This document shows positions 56,283-64,000 of a stretch of 64,000 nt of DNA, piece by piece. Every line of letters begins with the position of its first letter. Position 1 is the stretch's first letter. The translations under genes and the position numbers were made by a program. Origin of the DNA: Pseudomonadota bacterium (GTDB lineage: Bacteria > Pseudomonadota > Gammaproteobacteria > Steroidobacterales > Steroidobacteraceae); contig JAKBWB010000015.1 in NCBI GenBank assembly GCA_021843755.1, positions 1-64,000 on the forward strand. The letters are read 5' to 3'. Below the pieces are notes generated by a model. That model did not search any database and was not told the origin of the DNA. It worked only from the letters and a program-made list of their open reading frames with translations.

Positions 56283-58121
56283 ATGAGCCAAGCCATCCGC
56301 AACATCGCCATCATAGCGCACGTCGATCACGGCAAGACCACCCTGGTGGATTGCCTGCTGAGGCAATCCGGCACGTTCGCCGCCCACGAGAAGCTCACCG
56401 AACGTATCATGGATTCGAACGATTTGGAGCGCGAGCGCGGTATCACCATTCTCGCCAAGAACTGCGCCATCGAGTACCGCGGCACGCGCATCAACATCGT
56501 CGACACCCCGGGGCACGCCGATTTCGGTGGCGAGGTCGAGCGCGTCCTGTCGATGGTCGACGGCGTGTTGCTCGTGGTCGACGCGGTTGACGGCCCGATG
56601 CCCCAGACACGCTTCGTCACCCGCAAGGCGCTCTCGCTCGGCTTGAAAGCCATCGTGGTGGTGAACAAGATCGACCGGCCGGGTGCCCGCCCCGACTGGG
56701 TGGTCGACCAGACCTTCGAGCTGTTCGACAAGCTCAGCGCGAGCGACGAGCAGCTCGACTTCCCGGTGATCTATACCTCGGCCCTGCAGGGACGTGCGGG
56801 CACCGACCACGCCGCCCCCGGCGAGGACATGAGCGCACTGTTCGAGGCGATCCTGGCGCACGTGCCGGCGCCCGCGGCCGACGAGGCGCTGGCGCTGCAG
56901 CTGCAGATCTCCACGCTCGATTACAACAGTTACGTCGGCCGCATCGGCATCGGCCGCATCCGCCGCGGCGTGATCCGTCCGGGCCAGAACGTCGCGCTGC
57001 GCTACGGCGCGCAGGAGCGCGGCACGGCGCGCATCGCCCAGGTGCTCACCTTCACCGGCCTGCAGCGCCATTGCGTCGCGGAGGCTCGCGCGGGAGACAT
57101 CGTGGCGATCACCGGAATCGAGGCGGTGAACATCGGCCTGACGGTGTGCGACCCGGACAACGGCGAAGGATTGCCGCCGATCCACGTCGATGAGCCTACG
57201 CTCGCCATGAACTTTCAGGTCAACACCTCGCCGTTCGCGGGACGGGAAGGCAAGTTCGTCACCAGCCGTCAGCTGCGGGAGCGGCTGCAGCGAGAGCTGC
57301 AGAGCAACGTGGCCCTGCGGGTGGAGGATACCGACTCGCCGGACGTGTTCCGGGTCTGCGGGCGCGGCGAGCTGCACCTGACCATACTCATCGAGAACAT
57401 GCGCCGCGAGGGCTACGAGCTCGCGGTGTCCCGGCCTCAAGTGCTGACCCGCCTGGTCGACGGGACGGTGCACGAGCCGTTCGAGGCGCTGACGGTGGAT
57501 GTCGAGGACACCAGCCAGGGCGCGGTCATGGAGGCCCTCGGACGCCGCCGCGCCGAGCTGACCGACATGGCGCTCGACGGCAACGGGCGCGCACGACTCG
57601 AATACCGCGTGCCGGCCCGCGGCCTGATCGGATTTCAGGGCGAGTTCATGACGCTCACGCGCGGCACCGGTCTGATGAGTCACATTTTCGACGGCTTCGC
57701 GCCCGTCAAGGGCGAGATCCCGGACCGGCGCAACGGCGTGCTGGTCAGCAACGAGCAGGGCGAAGCGGTCGCCTACGCGCTGTTCAACCTGCAGGAGCGC
57801 GGGCGGCTGTTCGTGTCACCGGGCGAGAAGCTGTACGAGGGGATGATCATCGGCATCCACAACCGCGATAACGATCTGGTCGTCAATCCCATCAAGACCA
57901 AGAAACTCACCAACATCCGGGCGGCCGGCAAGGATGAGGCCATTCTGCTCACGCCGCCGATCGAGCTGTCCCTGGAATACGCGGTCGAGTTCATCGCCGA
58001 CGACGAGCTGGTCGAGGTGACGCCGCGGGCGATCCGCATCCGCAAGCGCTACCTGACCGACCAGGAACGACGCCGCGCACAGCGCGATCCCGGCGCCGAT
58101 CCCCAGGCGCTCATCGCGTGA
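56283..58121 (+). CDS. typA: Ribosome-associated GTPase TypA/BipA
   Basis: A 612-residue translational GTPase important in 50S assembly and stress/cold adaptation. G1 is AHVDHGKTT near residue 11, G2 ERGITI, G3 DTPGH, G4 VNKID. Domains II, III and V and the BipA-specific C-terminal domain ([22 protein letters not shown], then [18 protein letters not shown]) are complete. ATG 56283 is the family start; an in-frame ATG at 56250 adds 11 atypical residues. Monocistronic in appearance, divergent from the PYROXD2-like gene. Confidence 0.95.
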   Translation: MSQAIRNIAIIAHVDHGKTTLVDCLLRQSGTFAAHEKLTERIMDSNDLERERGITILAKNCAIEYRGTRINIVDTPGHADFGGEVERVLSMVDGVLLVVDAVDGPMPQTRFVTRKALSLGLKAIVVVNKIDRPGARPDWVVDQTFELFDKLSASDEQLDFPVIYTSALQGRAGTDHAAPGEDMSALFEAILAHVPAPAADEALALQLQISTLDYNSYVGRIGIGRIRRGVIRPGQNVALRYGAQERGTARIAQVLTFTGLQRHCVAEARAGDIVAITGIEAVNIGLTVCDPDNGEGLPPIHVDEPTLAMNFQVNTSPFAGREGKFVTSRQLRERLQRELQSNVALRVEDTDSPDVFRVCGRGELHLTILIENMRREGYELAVSRPQVLTRLVDGTVHEPFEALTVDVEDTSQGAVMEALGRRRAELTDMALDGNGRARLEYRVPARGLIGFQGEFMTLTRGTGLMSHIFDGFAPVKGEIPDRRNGVLVSNEQGEAVAYALFNLQERGRLFVSPGEKLYEGMIIGIHNRDNDLVVNPIKTKKLTNIRAAGKDEAILLTPPIELSLEYAVEFIADDELVEVTPRAIRIRKRYLTDQERRRAQRDPGADPQALIA

Positions 58122-58694
58122 TCCGTCCGACCTGCCGGTGCGCCGCCCGCGGACCGGGTGCGCCCGCCGACTCGAGACGGCCTAAGGCTCTGATCATCGT
58201 CGGTGCCCGAGCCTCATCCCCACCCTTCGTTGCGTTCCCACAACAGCTTGACGCTTAAGGCCGCCCGCGCAGTAGGCGCGCGCTAGGTTACGCGCCACAG
58301 GGCGCTTGCATCGCGAGCATGACATCGATATCATTTGACGCAGGTCACTTGATATCGATGTCATTGGTCGCACGGCCGATGACGCCGGCTCTTCAGCGGT
58401 CTTTTGTGGGGGGATCCGCCGTGCTCGCGTTAACCAATCTCAATTCGAGCCACGCCCTGCTTCACCGAAGCGGGTGCGAGTTCGGCATCGTGAATCGACA
58501 GCCCGGTATGCGGGAGCGGGCGCTGCCGCCCCCACCGGGAAGTCGCACCGACCTCCCGTCGCTGCGCACCTGATGCCTGGCGGTCCGCCGCGCAATCCGC
58601 GCCCCCAAGCATTTCGCAGCCGTCCGCGTCCCTGCGCGTACACCTGCTCTTCGACCCCGATCTAGGTTTTCAAATCTCCAGAGGAGGATCTTGC
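58122..58694. other. Long upstream region of the TonB-dependent receptor gene
   Basis: About 570 bases with no supportable gene. It holds a weak stem (GGCGCG/CGCGCC near 58277-58297), the paired operator at 58319-58364, and then about 330 bases between the operator and the receptor start that would form a long 5' leader if transcription starts at the operator. The final GGAGG lies 10 bases before the ATG. Confidence 0.5.
58319..58364. promoter_or_regulatory. Paired operator: perfect 15-bp inverted repeat
   Basis: ATGACATCGATATCA (58319-58333) and TGATATCGATGTCAT (58350-58364) are exact reverse complements separated by 16 bases. Each arm is itself a near-palindrome around ATCGAT, so this may be two operators of consensus TGAYATCGATRTCA with centres 31 bases (three helix turns) apart, as favoured by cooperative LacI-type repressors. 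A -35-like TTGACG (58335-58340) lies in the spacer. It lies 330 bases before the TonB-dependent receptor gene. Confidence 0.7.
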
Positions 58695-61316
58695 ATGAAC
58701 TCGAACAAGAACGACGCCCGCTCCGGCGCCCGCCCAGCACGACATCCGACGATGACGCGCGCCGCACGCAGGATGGCGGCTCCACACAGCGTAGCGGCGG
58801 TCGTTGCCGGAATCCTCGGGGGAGTTGCCGTCCTCGCCGCCCCCCCACCGGCCCTCGCCCAGAAGGCGGCCGCCAATACTGCCAACGCGTCGGCCGCGAT
58901 CGCCCCGCCGTCGTCACAGCCTCTGCAGCAGGTCCTGGTGACCGCCACCGCGACCCGAGTGACGCAGCTCGATGCGAGCTACAACATCGTGGCATTGTCC
59001 CGCCATCAGATCCAGATGGCCGACCCGACGAGCGTGGCCGACATGTTCAAGCTGTCGCCCGGCGTCTGGCCGGAATCATCCGGCGGCCAAACCGGCGCCA
59101 ATATCGACGTGGCGGGCTTCCCCCTCGGGGGCGGCGATTCGCCGTACTTCACCACCATGATCGACGGCATGCCCCTGTATGGCGCCCCGTATCTGTCCTT
59201 CATGGACAGCAGCTCGCTGGTACGCATGGATGACACGGTCCAGCGCGTCGAGATCGTCCAGGGCGGGCCCAGCGTGATCTTCGGCCCCGGCCAGCCCGGC
59301 GCGACGGCGAACTTCATCCTGCGGACCGGCTCGAAGCAGCAGAAGGGCTCGGTGGCCTTCACCTACGGCTCCCAGGGCAGGGAGCGGGTCGATGCGTTCA
59401 ACAGCGGCGAGCTTACCCACGGCTGGTACTACAGCATCGGCGGCTTCTACCGCAAATCCAACGGCGTGCGCAACCCACAGTATCCGGCCAACATCGGCGG
59501 GCAGCTGACGGCCACGTTGAAGCATACTTTCTCCAACGGGTCGGTCACGTTCTGGGCGAGAACTCTGCATGATCACAATCAGTGGGTCGCGGATTTTCCC
59601 TATGTGGTTCACAACGGCAACGTTTCGCCGTATCCGGGCTTCAATCAGCTCGACTCAACCTACAACAGCTATCAGCTCGAGAATTTCCAGGTCCCGGACC
59701 CCGCCTGCAAGTGCTTCGAAAACGACAATATCAGCAACGGTCGCGGCGCCGACCTCAGCTATTTCGGCTCGGCATTCCACGAGCACTTCCACGGCGGCTG
59801 GACCATCAACAATCATTTCATATTCGACGGCGGTCACGTCCCGACGCACGCGCTGGTCAACAACGGCAATCCCCAGACGCTGTCGTCCTTCATCTCCGGC
59901 CTGACCTTGCCCAGCCCGCTGACGACGGGCGACGTCCAGGCCACCATGCCGAACGGCAGTATCGCAAACCCAGCCCAGAGCGTGGTCACCCAGCAGGTCT
60001 GGTACGTACAGAAGAAGATCATGAACCTGGAGGATGAATTCCGCGTCGACAAGAACCTCGGCGACGGCAACATCCTCACCGCCGGCGTCTATGCCGCCTA
60101 CTACACGGACAACGACAACTGGTCGTTGGGCTCCAACGTGCTGATCACCAACACGCCAAACGCAGCGCCGATCATCCTGTCGGCCGCCTCGGGTGGCAAC
60201 ATCTATCAGGTGAGCAGCCCGCAGGGCATCGTCAATGCCAACGGTGGCTACTACATCCTCGAGAAGGGCAGCGCGACGAACATCGCCGGCTATCTTTCGG
60301 ATTCATGGAAGATCGACAAATGGCTGCTGCAGGCCGGTGTCCGCCTCGAGCACATCAATCTGTCCCAGCAGACCACCAACCTCTCGCCGGTTCAGATGGG
60401 GACGCAGTACGACCTGTGGGACAACGCGGTCGAATTGCCCAACGGCACCTGGTCGCACGGTCATGCGAACAACACCATGCCGACCTTTTCCGTGGGCGCG
60501 AACTATCAGTTCAACCACCACATGAGTGCGTACATACGCGTCAATAATGGCGTGCTCTTCGACAACTTCGACGCCGTCCGCTGCAACGTCTACGACGGCT
60601 CGAACGGCTGTCCGAACAGAACGCCCCTGCAGACCGTGCAGAACCAGGAGTTCGGCTTCAAGGTCCAGAACCGCTGGACGTACATCAGCGCGTCGTTTTA
60701 TCACAAGACCTTCAACGGCATCGGATACACGCCCACGAATGTCGACAACGTGCCCATCGGCCCGGCGTCCGTCTACGGCTCGACTTCCATAGGCGTGAAT
60801 TTCGTCGGCAGCGTGAATCCGTTCGCGGACAGCGACATCCAAGTCCTGAGGACCTTCCAAATCGGGTTCAACGGCAACTGGGAACACGCGTACTACAAGA
60901 ACTTCAAGGGCTGCTTCCTGTACACGAACATCCTCAATCAGAGGGTCTGCGGCACGGTCAACGGCAACCAGCTCGCGCGTCTGCCGGCGTTTCAGTTTCG
61001 ACTGACGCCGAGCGACACGCAATCGTTCAACTGGGGCACGGTGACCGAGCAACTGACGTACCAGAATGTCGGCATACGCTACCAGGACTACACGAACCTG
61101 ACGCCGTTGCCCCAGTATTACACGCTGGACGCCGGCATCAATGCCGTGGTCGGGGCGCATTGGGAGTTCACCCTGCTCGGCAGGAACCTCACCAACCAGA
61201 TGGGGTTGACCGAGGGCAATGCCCGGTTCGGCGGCAACACGGTGCAGGACCACGTCGGTTTCGGCCGATCGATCGTCGGCCGCGAAGTGAGCGTAATGGC
61301 CAAGTACTATTGGTAA
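58695..61316 (+). CDS. TonB-dependent outer-membrane receptor
   Basis: An 873-residue outer-membrane transporter. A long charged N-region precedes a hydrophobic signal core with cleavage after ALA near residue 55. A TonB-box-like segment QQVLVTATATRV follows at about 77-89. The plug domain contains SVADMFKLSPGVWPESSGG, then RVEIVQGGPSVIFGPGQPGATANFILRT. The remainder is a 22-strand barrel rich in alternating aromatics and N/G/S loops, ending with the terminal aromatic strand VSVMAKYYW. AGAGGAGG precedes the ATG. Substrate unknown; the neighbouring glycosidase fragment and operator type suggest an oligosaccharide rather than iron. A hairpin terminator follows directly. Confidence 0.9.
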   Translation: MNSNKNDARSGARPARHPTMTRAARRMAAPHSVAAVVAGILGGVAVLAAPPPALAQKAAANTANASAAIAPPSSQPLQQVLVTATATRVTQLDASYNIVALSRHQIQMADPTSVADMFKLSPGVWPESSGGQTGANIDVAGFPLGGGDSPYFTTMIDGMPLYGAPYLSFMDSSSLVRMDDTVQRVEIVQGGPSVIFGPGQPGATANFILRTGSKQQKGSVAFTYGSQGRERVDAFNSGELTHGWYYSIGGFYRKSNGVRNPQYPANIGGQLTATLKHTFSNGSVTFWARTLHDHNQWVADFPYVVHNGNVSPYPGFNQLDSTYNSYQLENFQVPDPACKCFENDNISNGRGADLSYFGSAFHEHFHGGWTINNHFIFDGGHVPTHALVNNGNPQTLSSFISGLTLPSPLTTGDVQATMPNGSIANPAQSVVTQQVWYVQKKIMNLEDEFRVDKNLGDGNILTAGVYAAYYTDNDNWSLGSNVLITNTPNAAPIILSAASGGNIYQVSSPQGIVNANGGYYILEKGSATNIAGYLSDSWKIDKWLLQAGVRLEHINLSQQTTNLSPVQMGTQYDLWDNAVELPNGTWSHGHANNTMPTFSVGANYQFNHHMSAYIRVNNGVLFDNFDAVRCNVYDGSNGCPNRTPLQTVQNQEFGFKVQNRWTYISASFYHKTFNGIGYTPTNVDNVPIGPASVYGSTSIGVNFVGSVNPFADSDIQVLRTFQIGFNGNWEHAYYKNFKGCFLYTNILNQRVCGTVNGNQLARLPAFQFRLTPSDTQSFNWGTVTEQLTYQNVGIRYQDYTNLTPLPQYYTLDAGINAVVGAHWEFTLLGRNLTNQMGLTEGNARFGGNTVQDHVGFGRSIVGREVSVMAKYYW

Positions 61317-61328
61317 CCCCACGGAGCC

Positions 61329-61356
61329 TCTCCCCTCACGGCGACGTGAGGGGAGA
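61329..61356 (+). terminator. Intrinsic terminator after the TonB-dependent receptor gene
   Basis: TCTCCCCTCACG (61329-61340) and CGTGAGGGGAGA (61345-61356) form a perfect 12-bp stem closed by a GCGA tetraloop, 13 bases after the stop codon. The T-run is short (TT), so efficiency may be moderate. Confidence 0.75.
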
Positions 61357-61768
61357 TTCCGCCCTTGATGTTCGCTGTTTGTTCGGCAGGCGCATCGGAC
61401 GACGTTCAGGACGAGATCGGCGCCAATCGTAGGACACCGGCGCGCGCGGCACACGGCGCGCGTGAGTGCCATCGCGGCGCACACACCCCGGCCCGGCACC
61501 TCGAGCCGGCTCGACCGCGGGCGCCCTCGCCGCAGGACCTCGTCTTCCCGGGCCGAGGTGCGCAGCCCGATGCACGCTCTGTACCGCGGCAACCCGGGAG
61601 CGGACCGGAATGAGCCGGCCCATGAGTGCGCGGCGGCCGGCGGGCGGCGCCGGCTTGCGGCCCGCGCCGATGGCGCCGGGAGGCAGGCTCGAGGGTTCCG
61701 CTGCGCGGCCGGGCCGTCCCGTGCGAGAATCGCGGCCCAGTCTTCCGGTTTCCCGGGGTTGATCACAG
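61357..61768. other. Gene-free stretch before the TPR protein
   Basis: About 410 bases with no recognisable gene. Only arginine-rich accidental frames are present. No second copy of the ATCGAT operator was seen here. Confidence 0.4.
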
Positions 61769-63589
61769 GTGTCCGTTCCGGCTTCCGTCCTCGAAGCCAT
61801 GCGCGCCATCAGCGCGCAGCTGCAGACAGGCGAGTTCCGCACCGCCCACGATCGTCTCGAGTCGCTCGTCGCAGCCAACCCGTCTTTTGCCGAGGCGCAA
61901 CGGCTTCTTGCCGGTGCCAAACTCGCACTCGGCGACCCCGCCGGGGCCGAACGGCTGCTGCGGCACGCGCTCGAGGTCGACCCCGCCTGGGCACCCACGC
62001 ACACCACGCTCGGGGAGCTGCTGCTCGCGAGCGGTCGGGAGGTCGAGGCCGAAGCCGTGCTGCGGCGCGCCATCGAGGGAAGCCGGGCCGACCCGCGAGC
62101 GGCGCTGGTGCTGGCCCGCTACTACAACAACACGGCCCGCCCCGCGCGGGCGCTGGCGGTGGCGGCGCCCTTCTGCACGGGGGGACGGCTGGACCCGCAG
62201 CTCGCCACACAGCACGTCAATGCGCTCATCGCGCTCGGCCGTCAGGCGGAGGCGATTTCCGTCTACGGCTCGCTCGCCGCGGCGGCGCCCGAGGCCCCCG
62301 CGGCCGCCCAGGCGCTCGCGGTCGCGCTGCATGCGGCGGGACGCCATCCCGAGGCCAGACAGATCGCACACCGAGCGCTCGCGCGCGGCTCCAGAAACGC
62401 GACACTGTGCCTGACGTACGCCAAGAGCCTGATGGCGGAAGGCGCCAACGAGGCCGCCGAGACGGCGCTTCGCGATTGCCTGAGGCTCGAGCCGCGCCTG
62501 GCGGAGGCGCATTCCAGCCTCGCCCAGCTCATCTGGGTCCGCACGGGTGACCTCGGGCGGGCCACCGAGGTGCTCGATCAAGCGTTGCGCAGATTCGCCG
62601 ACGACGATGCGCTGCGGGCCACCAAGGCGGCCATCCTGCAGGGCGCGGGCGATGCCCGGGCCGCCTACGAGTGCCTCGCCCCTCGGGCCGGGCAATCGCA
62701 TGCGCCGCCGGTGCTGCTCGTACGCGCCGGGCTCGCGGCGCTCGATTTCGATCCCGCCCGCGCCCTGGCGCTCGCCGAACGGGCGATGCGCCTGCTGCCC
62801 GACAGCACTCCGGCCCGCAATCTCCTCGCGGCAGCCCAGCTCGGTGTGGGGGACGCCATGGGCGCGTTGCACAACTGCGAGGCACTGCTCGCGCAGGCGC
62901 CGGACAATCAATATCTCATCGCGCTGCAGACGACCGCGCTGCGCTTGCTCGGCGATGCGCGCTATGCGCAGCTCTGCGACTATGGGAACCTCATCCTGCC
63001 GCTGCCGCTCGAGCCGCCGGCGCCCTGGACGGATCTGCCGAGCTTCCTCGCGGACCTCACGGACAGTCTCGAGCGCCTGCATGACCCGCAGGGTCACGCG
63101 CTTCTGTTCCAGTCGCTGCGACAGGGCACAGAGACCACCCGCGACCTGACGCTGAGCACCGATGGGCCGATCCGCGCACTCTTCCAGGCGTTCGCCGCAC
63201 CCATCAACCGCTATCTCGAGCACATCGGCCCTGGCGATGACCCGCTCAGGCGGCGCAACAGCGGCCGCTGGCGATTCAATGGCAGCTGGTCGGTGCGACT
63301 GCGCAATCGCGGCTTCCACATGAGTCACGTCCACCCCCGCGGGTGGATCTCCTCGGCGTTCTACGTGCAGCTACCCGACATCATGGCCGGTGGAGGCACC
63401 GACGAGGGCGTTCTCACGTTCGGCAAGCCCGGCATCATCACGACACCGGCCCTCGACTCCGAATACACCGCGCGCCCCGCCGTCGGCATGCTCGTTCTAT
63501 TTCCGTCGTATTTCTGGCACGGCACCGTGCCGTTCGAAAGCCCTCAGCCGCGCATGACCGTCGCGTTCGACGCCGTGCCCCAGCGATAG
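61769..63589 (+). CDS. TPR protein with C-terminal 2OG-Fe(II) oxygenase-like domain
   Basis: A 606-residue protein. About 400 residues form tetratricopeptide-like repeats (for example AEAQRLLAGAKLALGDPAGAERLL and the following 34-residue units). The C-terminal part (about 440-606) resembles the small 2OG-Fe(II) oxygenase family found after TPRs: RNRGFHMSHVHPRGWISS with metal-ligand histidines near 518-521, then LVLFPSYFWHGTVPF near 575-586, and the terminal RMTVAFDAVP. Such proteins occur beside TonB-dependent receptors in proteobacteria, possibly modifying a protein or peptide; substrate unknown. No signal peptide is seen, so it is cytoplasmic. The start is GTG 61769. Confidence 0.8.
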   Translation: MSVPASVLEAMRAISAQLQTGEFRTAHDRLESLVAANPSFAEAQRLLAGAKLALGDPAGAERLLRHALEVDPAWAPTHTTLGELLLASGREVEAEAVLRRAIEGSRADPRAALVLARYYNNTARPARALAVAAPFCTGGRLDPQLATQHVNALIALGRQAEAISVYGSLAAAAPEAPAAAQALAVALHAAGRHPEARQIAHRALARGSRNATLCLTYAKSLMAEGANEAAETALRDCLRLEPRLAEAHSSLAQLIWVRTGDLGRATEVLDQALRRFADDDALRATKAAILQGAGDARAAYECLAPRAGQSHAPPVLLVRAGLAALDFDPARALALAERAMRLLPDSTPARNLLAAAQLGVGDAMGALHNCEALLAQAPDNQYLIALQTTALRLLGDARYAQLCDYGNLILPLPLEPPAPWTDLPSFLADLTDSLERLHDPQGHALLFQSLRQGTETTRDLTLSTDGPIRALFQAFAAPINRYLEHIGPGDDPLRRRNSGRWRFNGSWSVRLRNRGFHMSHVHPRGWISSAFYVQLPDIMAGGGTDEGVLTFGKPGIITTPALDSEYTARPAVGMLVLFPSYFWHGTVPFESPQPRMTVAFDAVPQR

Positions 63590-63757
63590 CCGTCTACGCC
63601 GGATCGGCGGCCGGCTGCGGCGAGTACCCGCGCGAGGCCGCGTGCGCATCCGACCCGGCCGGGCAACTGTGCACACAGGCTCGCCACAGCGGTGCCGGCC
63701 GCATTGGCATGGGGAGCAGGTCGTACGATTCGATCGCGCCTGCACCGGCCTGCGGAC

Positions 63758-64000
63758 TCAGTGCCACGTGACGGTCACCCGGCTGCGGATGCTGTGGCTC
63801 GGCAACTGCACGCGCGCGGTGCCGGTCGCTCGCCTCCAGCTCCACGTCGCGACATCGTGACCGTCGAGCGCAAGGGACTCGGGCCGGCGGGCCGCATGGA
63901 TGTCGAGCACATAACCACGCGAGCGCAGCTGGCCGCGATACCTGCCGCGCGTCGGGCCGATCACCAGACGGTGCACGCCAGCACGGGTGCTGTAGACGAT
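63758..64000 (-). CDS. C-terminal end of a probable GH31-type glycoside hydrolase (partial)
   Basis: The last 80 residues of a gene that enters from beyond the right edge. The sequence contains RGYVLDIHAARRPESLALDG and ends VQLPSHSIRSRVTVTWH, resembling the C-terminal beta-sandwich (DUF5110-like) of GH31 alpha-glucosidases/alpha-xylosidases, where a bound sugar-processing domain ends in a VxVxLP...VTV strand pair. No catalytic residues are in the window, so the family is a tentative assignment. It converges on the TPR/oxygenase gene with a 168-base gap and fits a carbohydrate-use locus. Confidence 0.5.
   Translation of the reverse strand: MVYSTRAGVHRLVIGPTRGRYRGQLRSRGYVLDIHAARRPESLALDGHDVATWSWRRATGTARVQLPSHSIRSRVTVTWH

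Noticed and set aside
58319-58573. 84-residue frame starting in the operator
   Set aside because: Its start codon is part of the inverted repeat, it has no ribosome-binding site and its residues match nothing.

Overview
The window is GC-rich, densely coded bacterial chromosome. Its gene set fits a gammaproteobacterium near the Nevskiales / Steroidobacterales / Xanthomonadales: an RraB-domain protein, ZapE, TypA, 7Fe ferredoxin FdxA, the large 180 kDa-type NAD-glutamate dehydrogenase, IcmF, a D/E-tailed acidic protein and a TonB-dependent receptor locus. The lineage is inferred from family distribution only; there is no rRNA or other marker here. I see no insertion sequence, CRISPR array, integrase of a mobile element or replication origin.

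Left edge (1-5.4 kb) is accessory DNA rich in toxin and immunity modules: vapBC, a Fic AMP-transferase with its own inhibitory helix, an sdpR-sdpI autorepressor/immunity pair with a readable promoter-operator, and ccdAB, separated by long stretches without genes. From 5.5 to 10.7 kb come a periplasmic-sensing diguanylate cyclase, a Nudix hydrolase, fdxA, xerD and a PlsC-type acyltransferase. From 10.6 to 20.6 kb is an acyl-CoA block. The fused mutase icmF is divergent from a TetR regulator, which is followed by thiolase, SDR 3-hydroxyacyl-CoA dehydrogenase, ETF-ubiquinone oxidoreductase and acetoacetyl-CoA synthetase, overlapping or closely spaced as in an operon. Together they would take short/branched acyl-CoAs and acetoacetate into central metabolism and pass electrons to quinone.

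From 20.6 to 35.6 kb there are mostly single housekeeping genes: zapE, a nucleotide-sugar dehydrogenase, hppD divergent from the giant gdh, gpmA, a membrane-anchored RraB-domain protein with a 2Fe-2S ferredoxin, a thiamine-binding-like protein, phzF, a ModF-like double ABC ATPase, and a phosphate acyltransferase beside what looks like a decayed alcohol dehydrogenase. A tRNA-Arg(TCG) follows.

The most striking region is 36.4-41.8 kb, a compact molybdenum-cofactor cluster: moeA, moaA, moaC, then two multi-enzyme fusions, MobA-MoaD and MoaE-MoeB-rhodanese. The two subunits of molybdopterin synthase are each tied to a different enzyme, and the E1-like activator and a putative sulfur donor sit on the large subunit. 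proBA follows convergently.

From 44 to 58 kb: an acidic repeat protein, a VIT/ferritin-like transporter, an FAD oxidoreductase, small membrane proteins, tesB, a thioredoxin-reductase-like ferredoxin-NADP reductase, a glycerophosphodiesterase divergent from glgB, a frameshifted DUF6491-like gene, a PYROXD2-like oxidoreductase and typA. The right end (58.3-64 kb) looks like the start of a carbohydrate-uptake locus: two perfect 15-bp operator arms, a TonB-dependent receptor with a hairpin terminator, a TPR/2OG-Fe(II)-oxygenase-like protein, and the C-terminus of a GH31-like glycosidase running off the edge.
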